Shown: positions 1 through 8,023, numbered from the stretch's first letter. The stretch is 33,066 nucleotides of DNA from Patescibacteria group bacterium AH-259-L05 (GCA_027717985.1 JALLOO010000008.1:1-33066); one strand, 5' to 3'. Notes: generated by a model not told the origin, from the sequence alone. Made by a program: numbers and translations.

Positions 1-35
1 GGGCTCCTGATAAAAAGTTATCCACACCGACGTAC

Positions 36-71
36 TTGACAATTTATATATGTACATTATAATGTACATAT
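36..71 (+). promoter_or_regulatory. Promoter and palindromic operator of the toxin-antitoxin operon
   Basis: A consensus TTGACA (36-41) and TATAAT (58-63) are separated by 16 bp. A perfect 24-bp palindrome at 48-71, with TGTACATTATAATGTACA at its core, covers the -10 box. Such a site upstream of a Phd-type antitoxin is the expected binding place for the antitoxin or the toxin-antitoxin complex in autoregulation. The palindrome and promoter are seen; binding is inferred. Confidence 0.8.
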
Positions 72-95
72 TACTAAAATATTAACTTATGATCT

Positions 96-455
96 ATGAA
101 CACGAAAACAACGCTTTCAATTTCAGAAGCAAGAAAAAAAATATTTACCATAGCTAAAAAGGTTCAAAAACCATCAACGCATTATACCTTAACTGAAAAG
201 GGCAAGCCCAAGGTTGTTATGATGTCTGCTGAAGAATTTGAATCGTGGGAAGAAACACTCGAGGTAATGCGCGATTTTCCTGATTTGATGAAAGACATTA
301 AAGAGGTAGAGCGAGATATAAAAACCGGTGCTTACAAAAAATATACTCCGCTCGAAGATATTCTTGTAGAAGAGGGGTATATTCTGACAAATAAAGGCGG
401 AAAATATGAGTTATCGAATAAGGCTAAAACCAAGCGCAGAAAAGGATCTCGCTAA
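96..455 (+). CDS. Phd/YefM family antitoxin
   Basis: This 119-aa protein begins with the Phd/YefM fold: an N-terminal SISEARKKIF segment, then the TLTEKGKPKVVMMSAEEFESW stretch typical of the family (about residues 8-51). The N-terminal domain should bind DNA and the C-terminal part should wrap and neutralise the toxin encoded next. The C-terminus is basic (KAKTKRRKGSR) and is encoded in the region shared with the toxin gene, which starts 50 nt before this stop in another frame. ATG 96 lies 24 nt after the promoter palindrome, which supports this start. The family call is strong; the precise toxin partner is inferred from adjacency. Confidence 0.85.
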   Translation: MNTKTTLSISEARKKIFTIAKKVQKPSTHYTLTEKGKPKVVMMSAEEFESWEETLEVMRDFPDLMKDIKEVERDIKTGAYKKYTPLEDILVEEGYILTNKGGKYELSNKAKTKRRKGSR

Positions 456-660
456 AATTCCGCAACGCGATCGCGAACGCATTTTTGCTGAATTAGCTGG
501 TCTTACAACAAATCCTTATATTGGTAAAAAGTTAAGTGGCAAGTATAAGGGCCGTTACTCAATTCAGGTTTGGCCATATCGTATTATTTATCAAATTTAT
601 AAAAAAGAGCTTTTAATTATTGTTATTCGCATTGGCCATCGCCAAGGAGTTTATCAGTAG
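406..660 (+). CDS. RelE/ParE family toxin
   Basis: An 84-aa protein of the RelE/ParE superfamily. It has the start MSYRIRLKPSAEKDLAKI, the central GKYKGRYSIQVWPYRIIYQI strand pair and the closing IRIGHRQGVYQ, which are hallmarks of the compact fold. RelE members are ribosome-dependent mRNA interferases and ParE members poison gyrase. The GHRxxVY ending fits the RelE side, but the sequence alone does not settle the target. The ORF starts within the antitoxin gene and overlaps it by 50 nt, much more than the few bases usual in such operons, so translation of the two is probably coupled. Confidence 0.85.
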   Translation: MSYRIRLKPSAEKDLAKIPQRDRERIFAELAGLTTNPYIGKKLSGKYKGRYSIQVWPYRIIYQIYKKELLIIVIRIGHRQGVYQ

Positions 661-689
661 AGGATAAAGGTTATTTTTTATTTTTTAAA

Positions 690-720
690 GCAAAAAGCCC
701 GCTACTCAGCAGGGCTTTCG
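690..720 (-). terminator. Hairpin terminator of the 53-aa membrane protein gene
   Basis: Arms AAAGCCC (694-700) and GGGCTTT (712-718) form a hairpin. Read on the minus strand it is followed by a T-rich run, so it should end transcription of the small gene at 779-940. It also lies just after the toxin gene on the plus strand and may act in both directions. Confidence 0.6.
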
Positions 721-778
721 AATTTGATAATTGCTCGACCTATGAGAAGTCCTATAACTGCGATAGGACCATAAGGCG

Positions 779-940
779 CTACTTTACGACCGTTTCGAGA
801 ATCTCAGCGATGCCAATCGGGTCAGAGAGATAGAGGAGAATAGAAAAAATAAAAGCTACAACTACTACAGCGAGTACATTGTCAACCATGTCTTTAAACC
901 ATTCAGTGATATCTAAAGAACGTTGATATTTTTTGTTCAT
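779..940 (-). CDS. Small single-span membrane protein (53 aa)
   Basis: A 53-codon ORF runs from ATG 940 to TAG. The protein begins MNKKYQRSLDITEW, has one hydrophobic span (about residues 19-38, VDNVLAVVVVAFIFSILLYL) and a short acidic tail. A strong GGAGGG ribosome site lies directly upstream, preceded by a consensus promoter with an inverted-repeat operator, and a hairpin terminator follows. These signals make it a real gene despite its size. The family is not recognised. Its promoter and leader are nearly identical to those of the 32-aa gene at 2141-2239, so the two are probably co-regulated. Confidence 0.65.
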   Translation of the reverse strand: MNKKYQRSLDITEWFKDMVDNVLAVVVVAFIFSILLYLSDPIGIAEILETVVK

Positions 941-942
941 TT

Positions 943-1009
943 TCCCTCCATATTGTGGAATGAACTGATAATTACACTGTAATTATACAAAATCGTAAAG
1001 ATTTGTCAA
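943..1009 (-). promoter_or_regulatory. Promoter, inverted-repeat operator and leader, copy 1
   Basis: On the minus strand a TTGACA (1004-1009) and TATAAT (982-987) are spaced 16 bp apart. The 19-bp inverted repeat ATAATTACA-N-TGTAATTAT at 968-986 covers the -10. A leader and GGAGGG ribosome site (943-948) follow. Apart from the central base of the palindrome, about 50 nt match the copy at 2242-2311. The bound regulator is unknown. Confidence 0.8.
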
Positions 1010-1050
1010 TTACATTGTTGCAGTAGCTATAGTATGGTAGAATAAGAAGC

Positions 1051-1950
1051 ATGAAAGTTATGATAACTGGCGGTTCAGGGTTTATTGGGCAAAACCTCAC
1101 TGCTGCGTTATTACAAAAAGGTTATGAGGTTACTATTGTAAATCGCCATGCTTCAAAACAAAAGCAGGTCGCCTTTTATGATATTGATTTAGTTCAATCT
1201 GAGATACCTGATGAGATTTTCTCAGATGTTGATGCAGTTATTCATTTGGCAGGAGCTAATATTTTTGGGCGATGGAGCAAGCGCAAAAAACGCGCAATTT
1301 ATCACAGCCGTATTGCAGGAACACGAAATCTCGTATCTGCCATTAGTGCCTTGAATCAAAAGCCAAAAGTTTTGATCTCTGCTTCAGCTGTTGGATTTTA
1401 TGGAGATAGGGGAGAGGACAAGCTTGATGAATCCTCAAGCTCTGGCAAAGATTTTCTAGCTCATGTGTGTATTGATTGGGAAAAGCAAGCTCGCGAAGCT
1501 GAGAAATGTGGTCTTCGAACCGTACAAATTAGAACTGCTCCTGTCTTAGGACACGGAGGATTTTTGAGAAAAATTGTGCCGATATATAACTTAGGTCTTG
1601 GCGGCCCGATTGCAAGGGGGAAGCAGTGGTTTCCCTGGATCCACATGGCTGATATTGTTGGTGTGTATATGTTTGCCTTAGAGAACGAGGCCATTGCTGG
1701 GCCAGTGAATGCATGTTCGCCTCAGCAGATTAGAAACATAGACTTTTCAAATGCTTTGGCCAAAGTTTTGAAAAGGCCTGCATATTTGCGAGTACCTAGA
1801 TTGGCCTTAAAGCTCGTTTTAAATGATCTGGCAAGCGTTGTTTTAGCAAGTCAAAAAGTGTATCCAAGAAAACTCAACGATTTTGGATATAAATTTATCT
1901 TTCCTAACATTGAAAAAGCATTGGAAAATCTTTTTATAATTGGAGAATAA
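1051..1950 (+). CDS. TIGR01777-type NAD-dependent epimerase (SDR39U1/YfcH-like)
   Basis: A 299-aa extended short-chain dehydrogenase/reductase. The N-terminal Rossmann motif GGSGFIGQNL (residues 7-16) binds NAD(P), and residues 64-70 (VIHLAGA) form the next family motif. The SASAVGFYGDRG segment (about 110-121) and the QIRTAPVLG stretch are typical of the TIGR01777 branch, whose substrate is unknown. The length is normal for the family. The gene stands alone on the plus strand between two small minus-strand genes. Its TAA stop runs straight into a degenerate copy of repeat A. The ribosome site is weak (AAGAAG). Confidence 0.85.
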   Translation: MKVMITGGSGFIGQNLTAALLQKGYEVTIVNRHASKQKQVAFYDIDLVQSEIPDEIFSDVDAVIHLAGANIFGRWSKRKKRAIYHSRIAGTRNLVSAISALNQKPKVLISASAVGFYGDRGEDKLDESSSSGKDFLAHVCIDWEKQAREAEKCGLRTVQIRTAPVLGHGGFLRKIVPIYNLGLGGPIARGKQWFPWIHMADIVGVYMFALENEAIAGPVNACSPQQIRNIDFSNALAKVLKRPAYLRVPRLALKLVLNDLASVVLASQKVYPRKLNDFGYKFIFPNIEKALENLFIIGE

Positions 1951-2003
1951 GATATTATACATTGTAAATTTCAAGGTTCTGTGAGCGAAGCGAGCAGGTT
2001 TTT
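1951..2003 (+). repeat. Repeat A, partial copy abutting the epimerase stop codon
   Basis: The segment starts immediately after the stop codon with GATATTATAC and contains TTCAAGGTTCTG and GAGCGAAGCGAGCAGG, the diagnostic pieces of repeat A. The left end of the repeat is missing. The TAA of the epimerase aligns with the AATAAGATA of the full copy at 13374. Confidence 0.7.
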
Positions 2004-2100
2004 ATAATTGAGGAATCTGGAAAATCCTGAAATTAACAATTTCAAGGATTTTCCCAAGATTCCGAAATTAGTTATGTGCCTAAGGCACATGTCCGAACTA
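2004..2100 (+). repeat. Repeat B: long hairpin plus REP-like hairpin
   Basis: The segment 2011-2073 folds into an imperfect hairpin of about 24 bp: one arm ends CCTGAAATT, the loop is AAC, and the other arm begins AATTTCAAGG. A second hairpin follows with TATGTGCC/GGCACAT. The same two-part unit recurs at 16220-16384 in the opposite orientation, where repeat A occupies the loop. Confidence 0.75.
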
Positions 2101-2130
2101 AACTGTCAGGTTGAACCTGTTAAATAAAAC

Positions 2131-2158
2131 AAAAAAGCCCTCACTTGGTGGGGCTTTT
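2131..2158 (-). terminator. Terminator overlapping the stop codon of the 32-aa gene
   Basis: Arms AAAAGCCC and GGGCTTTTTT, read on the minus strand, form a compact hairpin with a following T-run. The hairpin loop contains the TGA stop codon of the small gene. Confidence 0.75.
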
Positions 2159-2239
2159 GTGGTTCTTAGATACCTCGGAGCGGTTAATTTCCAAAGCGAT
2201 AACAACAGCTAATAGTAAGAGGACAAGAGCGGCGCCCAT
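2141..2239 (-). CDS. Small membrane peptide (32 aa)
   Basis: A 32-codon ORF starts at ATG 2239 and ends in TGA inside a terminator hairpin. The peptide begins MGAALVLLLLAVVIALEI, a single hydrophobic helix, and ends in a basic tail (KNHKSPTK). It has a GGAGGG ribosome site and a consensus promoter with an inverted-repeat operator, both shared with the 53-aa gene at 779-940. The proteins themselves do not resemble each other beyond being single-span, so promoter sharing rather than gene duplication best explains the pair. Function is unknown; a membrane-acting peptide such as a toxin or stress peptide is only a guess. Confidence 0.6.
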   Translation of the reverse strand: MGAALVLLLLAVVIALEINRSEVSKNHKSPTK

Positions 2240-2241
2240 TG

Positions 2242-2311
2242 TTTTCCCTCCATATTGTGGAATGAACTGATAATTACAGTGTAATTATACAACACCTTAA
2301 AAATCTGTCAA
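2242..2311 (-). promoter_or_regulatory. Promoter, inverted-repeat operator and leader, copy 2
   Basis: On the minus strand TTGACA (2306-2311) and TATAAT (2284-2289) are 16 bp apart. The 19-bp inverted repeat at 2270-2288 overlaps the -10 exactly as in copy 1. The leader up to the GGAGGG site is the same as copy 1, with two extra bases before the ATG. Confidence 0.8.
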
Positions 2312-2329
2312 TAGTTCGCATCAAATCAT

Positions 2330-2440
2330 TGTCATTCCGCATACCTTTTTTGTCATTCTTTTTTTGTCATTCCGCGCAAAGCGCGGAATGACAAAGGGGT
2401 TTGTGGGATGACAAAGAATCTTGTGGGATGACAAGGACTA
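2330..2440. repeat. TGTCATTCC-type palindromic repeat cluster
   Basis: Several copies of TGTCATTCC and GGATGACA are packed here. The core at 2363-2395 is a perfect hairpin with 15-bp arms and an AAA loop. Related units occur near 8471, 20977 and 29784. With the promoter before it and terminator and repeat A after it, this accounts for the 318-bp gap between genes at 2240-2557. Confidence 0.75.
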
Positions 2441-2454
2441 GTTCGGGAATAAGC

Positions 2455-2490
2455 AAAAAGCCCGTTGGTATTGTGTCCAAGGGCCTTTTA
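2455..2490 (-). terminator. Terminator of the glutaminase/GXGXG gene
   Basis: On the minus strand AAAAGGCCCTTGG pairs with the imperfectly complementary CCAACGGGCTTTTT, giving a hairpin followed by T residues. Repeat A lies between this terminator and the stop codon of the gene. Confidence 0.65.
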
Positions 2491-2560
2491 AAGTTTGGAT
2501 ACAGATATCATTCCTTACAAACTTCAAGGTTCTGACGAGCGAAGCGAGTCATGGTTCTTA
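2488..2560 (+). repeat. Repeat A, copy 1, supplying a stop codon
   Basis: A full copy, starting TAAAGTTTGGATACAG and ending ATGGTTCTTA. The terminal TTA at 2558-2560 is the TAA stop codon of the minus-strand glutamate synthase gene. Confidence 0.85.
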
Positions 2561-5215
2561 TGAGTGTTTTTTAACCCATGCTTCTTCTGGGGTGAGTGCT
2601 TTGAGTTCGGCAGGTACTATTTTGCGAAATATGTTTTCAAAAGATTTGAGTTCGCCATTAACCGTCAGCAGGCGTTCTATCGTAATTCCGAAAAATTGTT
2701 CATTCTTTTTTAAGTATGGCTTTATAAGATTCCAGTCATCAGGGGTTAGATTAGTGAATTTACCGCCATTAAGCTGATTTTCGGAAAGTACATTATGTGG
2801 ATCGCGGATATAAATAGCGCCGCCAGGAGCAAGTGAAAATAAGTTGCTTCCTGGATAGGGCGTATCCATTTCTTGAAGTTTACCGTTATTATCAAAATAT
2901 ACACCAAGAACAATCACAAATCCACCGCCATTCAAAGGATCACCCGCCATAAAGGATTCTGCAAGGTAATCAAGACAGGTTCCGTTAATTATTCCCCGTG
3001 GATGCCCAACCGCACCAATATAGGGTCGTCCGGCAGCATTACCTAACACATATGCTTCGCCGCCTTTGGCACCGTACATATATGTCTGACCAACATCACC
3101 ATAGATAACGAGGGTACCATCTTTCATAATATTTCCAACCTGGTCCTGACCATTATTGTGCACTCGAATTGTTACACCACGGATATTATCAGGGGCGTTT
3201 TTATCAATCCCAATTCCAGAAGCGAGATAATCGCCCGGAGATCCGTATACATCAATATCTACATTTTTAGTTACTGCCCCTAACCCGTTTCCAATAAATC
3301 GCTGACCACGTACGTTAAATAGGACAAACCGTACAAATCCGCGTTTATACAGATTTACGATTGTTTGTGAAAGTGAGTCAGCTCCTTCTGAGGGAAAATC
3401 ATGGGAGTCTATTATAAGAACCTTGCTTCGCAGAACCTTGTTACTCACTCCGCTCGTAATAAGAGTCGTATCCAGGCCTTTTAATTCTGGTAATGGATTT
3501 GACGAGGTTATTTTGAGGTATTTCTGGAAAGATAGAGTATCAATTTTATTGATCAGGTTAGTAAAGGTATCATCAATCAGCGAGAGAAGATAGCTTCTTT
3601 TTATGTTTCCTACTTTATATCGGTGATCTAACAGCAGCGTTAGCAGTGGGAGCGCACGATCAAGATCAGTGTCATCTAAAATATTTCGCTCAATGCTTTT
3701 TAAAAATGATTCAATGTCATTAACGCTCCAGAATGCGAGATTTCGGGATACAAGATTAAATTTTTCTTCTGTTTTGTAGCGCGGATCAAAAACGATATCT
3801 GAGTCCATTTTCCTTGTTTGAGAAGTATCTAACAGATGTTTTGGTGGCTCAACATCAATATGTTTTCCAAATTTATTATCGCATACCATTGATGCCTTTT
3901 TATTCTCTTGTGGCGTTACAGTAAAGATGAAGGCGCCTCCATCAGTGTGTGATCCACCGCGTGCACTCCAGTATAGATCTGCGCTTGACCAAACATGAGA
4001 TGATTCAGATGCAATACTTTCAAGCGTTGCATCAATTACCTGTTTTTCAGATGAGGAAAAGCCAATGGTTTCTTTTCCATTTTGAATAGCAAAGACCTGA
4101 GGCCGTAGCATTGACGTATCAGTAATACCAATGAGCCGATACACATTTTCACGATGATCAGATTGTGCAAGGAGGAAAAACCAGGGACCATCAGGAGATC
4201 CATGAATGTGCGTTGTTTCTAAATCTTTATAGATTCCCTGTTTATCATAATCTAGTAGGGTAAAATCTCGTTCAGTGGTGGGCGCAAATGTTTCAATAAC
4301 ATATTCAAGAGGATATTTTGCAACACGATGATACAGATCAAAAGTAAGTGCAGCTACTTCAGTATCAGTAAGGAACAGGGGATAGACATTTGACTGCGAC
4401 AAGTATGTGCATAAGGATGAGTAGTTGGCAAAGTCACCATTGTGAACCAGAGCTTCATTCATTCCAATAAAGGGATGCGCTCCACCAGGATGGATCACTT
4501 TTCCTCGGGTAGGATAGCGGTGATGCCCAATCCATATATGAGCATACAAATCTTCAAGCTGATAGTAGCGAATTACGTCGTCGCCGAAACCAACTGATTT
4601 GCAAACGAGCATGTTTTTTGCATGCGAGAATACCAGTGCTTGTTTTTCTCCTTCTGACTGATAAAATCGTGAATTCAATCGATACGTATTTTGATATACA
4701 ATCTCATCGTCAGCTTCTATGGTATGTGAGTCATTAAGGTGATGCTTGGCCATAAACTTTTTGCGCACTTCTGGCTTGACACGCACAAAATAGCAAATTA
4801 CCTTTGGCGGTGTTACGGTAAGATTCAGCGATGAAATATCTGAAAGTGTAGGAATCTCAAATACATGCTCAACAATAAATGGTTTTTCAATGAAGTTTGA
4901 TTCAAGTTCAGACCTGAAAGATGTATCAAGATATGCGCCAGCGATAAGGTAGCTTTCATTAAGAATATCAGAGGTGGTATTAAAAAATTCTGGATCAAGC
5001 CCAACAGCAGCAATGCCACCGCCTTTACTATTACCGCGATTTTTCATTTGATTCAATCCTTGGAGTAAATGTTTTCCTGCAATGGGAATGCTAGAAGAAA
5101 CGCCAATAACACCACAGCCGCCTTCGGGTGTATGTTTACGAATCGGTATAGATGGAAATATCTGTGATACTCTGGAAGCAATCAGCGTGTCTCGTAGTCT
5201 TTCTGTATTCATCAT
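2558..5215 (-). CDS. Glutamate synthase-like protein: class II glutaminase fused to GXGXG domain
   Basis: An 885-aa protein with two recognisable parts of glutamate synthase. The N-terminal half is a class II glutamine amidotransferase. Its likely nucleophile is Cys34 in GGCGVIGVS, preceded by a 33-residue leader, and it has the motifs RYPTRGK and ALVHNGDF. The C-terminal third (about residues 640-830) is the GXGXG beta-helix, with GDVGQTYMYGAKGGEAYVLG. The FMN barrel that lies between these in classical GltB is instead encoded by the upstream minus-strand genes. It would supply ammonia from glutamine to the partner barrel. A good AGGAG site precedes ATG 5215. The stop codon lies in repeat A. 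Confidence 0.8.
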   Translation of the reverse strand: MMNTERLRDTLIASRVSQIFPSIPIRKHTPEGGCGVIGVSSSIPIAGKHLLQGLNQMKNRGNSKGGGIAAVGLDPEFFNTTSDILNESYLIAGAYLDTSFRSELESNFIEKPFIVEHVFEIPTLSDISSLNLTVTPPKVICYFVRVKPEVRKKFMAKHHLNDSHTIEADDEIVYQNTYRLNSRFYQSEGEKQALVFSHAKNMLVCKSVGFGDDVIRYYQLEDLYAHIWIGHHRYPTRGKVIHPGGAHPFIGMNEALVHNGDFANYSSLCTYLSQSNVYPLFLTDTEVAALTFDLYHRVAKYPLEYVIETFAPTTERDFTLLDYDKQGIYKDLETTHIHGSPDGPWFFLLAQSDHRENVYRLIGITDTSMLRPQVFAIQNGKETIGFSSSEKQVIDATLESIASESSHVWSSADLYWSARGGSHTDGGAFIFTVTPQENKKASMVCDNKFGKHIDVEPPKHLLDTSQTRKMDSDIVFDPRYKTEEKFNLVSRNLAFWSVNDIESFLKSIERNILDDTDLDRALPLLTLLLDHRYKVGNIKRSYLLSLIDDTFTNLINKIDTLSFQKYLKITSSNPLPELKGLDTTLITSGVSNKVLRSKVLIIDSHDFPSEGADSLSQTIVNLYKRGFVRFVLFNVRGQRFIGNGLGAVTKNVDIDVYGSPGDYLASGIGIDKNAPDNIRGVTIRVHNNGQDQVGNIMKDGTLVIYGDVGQTYMYGAKGGEAYVLGNAAGRPYIGAVGHPRGIINGTCLDYLAESFMAGDPLNGGGFVIVLGVYFDNNGKLQEMDTPYPGSNLFSLAPGGAIYIRDPHNVLSENQLNGGKFTNLTPDDWNLIKPYLKKNEQFFGITIERLLTVNGELKSFENIFRKIVPAELKALTPEEAWVKKHS

Positions 5216-5251
5216 TTTTCTCCTTCTTTGAGTGTAAAGATCTTATTCATA

Positions 5252-5279
5252 AGCTTATCAGTTTTTGTTTTTTTGTCAA
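5252..5279 (-). promoter_or_regulatory. Possible separate promoter for the glutaminase/GXGXG gene
   Basis: A perfect TTGACA on the minus strand (5274-5279) is followed after 16 bp by the weak -10 TAAGCT. It lies just downstream of a terminator, so it could restart transcription of the last gene of the cluster. Confidence 0.4.
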
Positions 5280-5281
5280 GT

Positions 5282-5316
5282 AAAAAATCACCTCGAGATC
5301 TTCTCAAAGGTGATTT
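5282..5316 (-). terminator. Intercistronic terminator within the glutamate synthase cluster
   Basis: Arms AAAATCACCT and AGGTGATTTT form a hairpin with flanking T-runs right after the FMN-barrel gene. It would reduce or stop readthrough into the glutaminase gene. Confidence 0.7.
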
Positions 5317-6636
5317 TTATTTGTGTTTTCGTTCTGGACAATATTTTAATAAATCAGTTCTGCCGCGAAGATCAGTTACTTTAGTTAATCCAAGCTTGCG
5401 ACAAGCATCAATTATTTGATTTTCATGTGATTTATAAAGATTTAAAATTTGTTGTGAACCCCATTCGGGCGTAATTAATTGCGAAAGCTCTGGGTCAGTA
5501 GTGGTAATACCAAATGGACAGCCGCGTCCGCGTTCACAATTAGCACAACGTGTACAACCAATCGCAACGAGTTCAGCAGTACCTATTATCCACCCATCAG
5601 CACCAAGCGCAATTGCTTTTAACCCATCATATGCAGTACGTATGCCGCCGCTTGCTATCAGCAGTATATTATTACGTGTTTCTTCCTGGACCAGATGTTT
5701 ATGTACTCGAGGAATAGCGAGTTCAGTTGGCATAGCAATATTTTTTTTTGCAATATCAGGAGCCGCACCAGTTCCGCCATAACCGCCGTCAATATTAAGA
5801 ACATGCGTTCCTGCATCATAACTGCCAGATGCCACCATATCAATATCTATTGTTGTTGATACTTTAGTAGAAACCAAAGCTCGAGGATTAATTTGTTTAA
5901 TCCAGTCAATGTGTTTTTTATGATCTTCAACAGAGTATACACTGTGGAACGGGAACGGAGAAAGTGCACTTATCCATGGTACGCTTTCACGCATCTCGGC
6001 TACGGCAAGCGTTACTTTATCTCCTAAGAGGTGTCCACCCAGACCTGGTTTTGCAGCCTGTGCATACTTGAGGTCAACAATTCGTGCGCGCTGTATTGTT
6101 TCCTCTTTTACTCCAAATAAACCAGTAGCAACCTGTGTGATAACATGATCTTTATATGGTATTAATTCGTCAGGATATCCGCCTTCGCCTGTGTTGCTAA
6201 AGGTACCCATCATGTAAGCCGCCATGGCTTTCGAGAGCATAGTATTTAAACTTATTGAACCGAATGACATAGCAGCGCCGTAAAAAGGAACCGGGATTGT
6301 GATAATTGCTAGACCATCGTTTCGTTTGTTTAACACAAGAGAGGTATCAATTTTAACATTTTTAGGTGTCCACTGCTCTTCGGGCAGGAAATTAAAGTCA
6401 AGTACATCAAATCCACCGCCAGAATCACCAATACGATACTCTAATCCGTTGTCTGGTATATTGCCGGTTTGTGCTTGTATCCAGGTGGAGAGAATAAGTT
6501 CGGGTGTCCAGCGTTTATCTTCAAACATTGTTGGCGGTAGTCCAAATTCAAGCGTAGGCCAATCTTGAAATCCGCGATGAAGTGCCTCAGTATGTTTTTC
6601 AATAATTTTTTGTTCTGCAGTTTTTTTCTTACTCAT
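5317..6636 (-). CDS. FMN-binding glutamate synthase barrel with Fe-S cysteines
   Basis: This 439-aa protein is the catalytic FMN barrel of glutamate synthase (GltB2-like), which makes glutamate from 2-oxoglutarate and ammonia. Family motifs include FSNTGEGG, QAAKPGLGGHL, NIDGGYGGTGAAP and the phosphate-binding IASGGIRT. The cysteines C361, C364, C367 and C373 in IGCTRCANCERGRGCPFGI occupy the position of the Fe-S cluster. The start at 6636 is chosen because AAGGAGGT lies just upstream; an in-frame ATG at 6723 would overlap the previous gene by 95 nt and has no such site. With this start the overlap is 8 nt, implying translational coupling. No FAD/NADPH subunit lies nearby. Confidence 0.85.
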   Translation of the reverse strand: MSKKKTAEQKIIEKHTEALHRGFQDWPTLEFGLPPTMFEDKRWTPELILSTWIQAQTGNIPDNGLEYRIGDSGGGFDVLDFNFLPEEQWTPKNVKIDTSLVLNKRNDGLAIITIPVPFYGAAMSFGSISLNTMLSKAMAAYMMGTFSNTGEGGYPDELIPYKDHVITQVATGLFGVKEETIQRARIVDLKYAQAAKPGLGGHLLGDKVTLAVAEMRESVPWISALSPFPFHSVYSVEDHKKHIDWIKQINPRALVSTKVSTTIDIDMVASGSYDAGTHVLNIDGGYGGTGAAPDIAKKNIAMPTELAIPRVHKHLVQEETRNNILLIASGGIRTAYDGLKAIALGADGWIIGTAELVAIGCTRCANCERGRGCPFGITTTDPELSQLITPEWGSQQILNLYKSHENQIIDACRKLGLTKVTDLRGRTDLLKYCPERKHK

Positions 6637-8023
6637 AGCCAGCCACCTCCTTAAATGCTTCTGCTTCAAGGTCTGATAAGATAAGACGTCTGCCAATCTC
6701 CCCGCGCAATCGTCTGACATCACGCATTCCTATAGCACCCAATACTTCAAGAAGCTGATCATGCCATGATGCGGCCAGGTTTTTCAGCCGCTGTATTGCC
6801 CATGAAATATTCATTTTTTTAGGAAAGGTAACGAAAGCCGAATTATCATCTACGAGTTCTCCCTCAATGTGTGCTTGAAGCGCAATCCATAAAGCAGTAT
6901 CAAGACTAACCGCATCTAATCCTGAAATAATTGCTTTTGGCACATGTTCAGCCATACTAATGCCGCCGCTGCCAATCAAGGTTACGTTTTCGCGTACTTT
7001 TGCCCTAACAAGACGTTCGTGTGTATTGGTAATGCAGTCTGCAATAAACTGGTTGCCAACATTACCATGATAATCAGCCGTGAGGTGAAATACTTTAATT
7101 CCGATTTTAACCATTTCAACGATATCAGCAGTAAAGGGTACACGCGCACACATAATTGCCTCAGGTGCACCATGTTTTACTTTATCAGCTATAGTAGAAT
7201 CCCAGTTATTTATTTCAACAATCCGGGGAGAGCGGGGGAGGTCGTTAAGTAGTTCTACTGAATGTTGGTCAACAAGTGGGATAACGTGTGATGCGTAAAG
7301 ACGATGACGAAGTATTGATGAAATAGGGATAATCACCATTGTTTTAATGTCATATGATACTCTATTAAGAATTTCAAGCAGTTGATTGTTCTGTATTATT
7401 GTACTCGTCGCATCGAACAGAAAGGGGACTTGAATCGGTACTGTTTTTGGTTTGCCAGCAATAACCTTTCCATTATTATCAAAGGTTAAAAACAGGGATT
7501 TTTCACCAATATCTACTTTTGTTGAAATATATTCTCTGCCATGTATTCCATCTCTTGTCGGGCGGACAATTACACTAAAGTCAAGATATATATTATCCCA
7601 TCCTTTACCACTAAAGGAGCCGCGATAGCCAGCGCCGCTGACCGGGACACGGCCAGTTCGCGCTTCATACAGAATCGTTTCTACCTGTTTGGGAAGAATG
7701 TATGAGTCGCCAAGCAATTTTTGATTAGGATGCGGATAGATTCTAACAACATCAGGGTTTTCAACTGTGCATCTTAGACATCCGACGCAAAGATTTTCGC
7801 GCGGTGCTAAGCCGCCTAAGGGGCCTGAGAAGACACCATAAACACACGGGCGGTCGAGCGCAACTTTTGTATTTCCTCTAAAGTGCAGTAATTCTTTCAA
7901 AACCATTTTAATCAACCGGAGTTTTTTTACATCTACATGAAATCGCGGGGGTTTGTAAGAAATATCAGGGGTGAATTCTGCTTCAATGGTATATCGGCGA
8001 TATGGTATTGTATCAGTTTTCAT
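6629..8023 (-). CDS. Glutamate synthase-related FMN barrel with N-terminal 4Fe-4S motif
   Basis: A 464-aa protein, first gene of the minus-strand cluster. Near the N-terminus C60 and a CVGCLRC motif (C79, C82, C85) form a likely 4Fe-4S site. The rest is a barrel resembling the glutamate synthase FMN domain, with a conserved LIGSGGISMAEHV phosphate-binding motif. It lacks the downstream Fe-S cysteines and the GGTGA motif of its neighbour, so it is probably a divergent paralogue. It may act as an electron-input subunit, which would explain the absence of a GltD-like flavoprotein. That role is inferred. The GGAGG site sits 8 nt before ATG 8023. Confidence 0.7.
   Translation of the reverse strand: MKTDTIPYRRYTIEAEFTPDISYKPPRFHVDVKKLRLIKMVLKELLHFRGNTKVALDRPCVYGVFSGPLGGLAPRENLCVGCLRCTVENPDVVRIYPHPNQKLLGDSYILPKQVETILYEARTGRVPVSGAGYRGSFSGKGWDNIYLDFSVIVRPTRDGIHGREYISTKVDIGEKSLFLTFDNNGKVIAGKPKTVPIQVPFLFDATSTIIQNNQLLEILNRVSYDIKTMVIIPISSILRHRLYASHVIPLVDQHSVELLNDLPRSPRIVEINNWDSTIADKVKHGAPEAIMCARVPFTADIVEMVKIGIKVFHLTADYHGNVGNQFIADCITNTHERLVRAKVRENVTLIGSGGISMAEHVPKAIISGLDAVSLDTALWIALQAHIEGELVDDNSAFVTFPKKMNISWAIQRLKNLAASWHDQLLEVLGAIGMRDVRRLRGEIGRRLILSDLEAEAFKEVAGYE

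Noticed and set aside
18-26. Perfect DnaA-box-like TTATCCACA here and again at 12039-12047
   Set aside because: Single isolated boxes 12 kb apart, without clustering, an AT-rich unwinding element or dnaA/dnaN nearby; not an origin.
6637-6723. Extended start of the FMN-barrel gene inside the upstream gene
   Set aside because: The extra 29 residues do not fit the family and there is no ribosome site, whereas ATG 6636 has AAGGAGGT.
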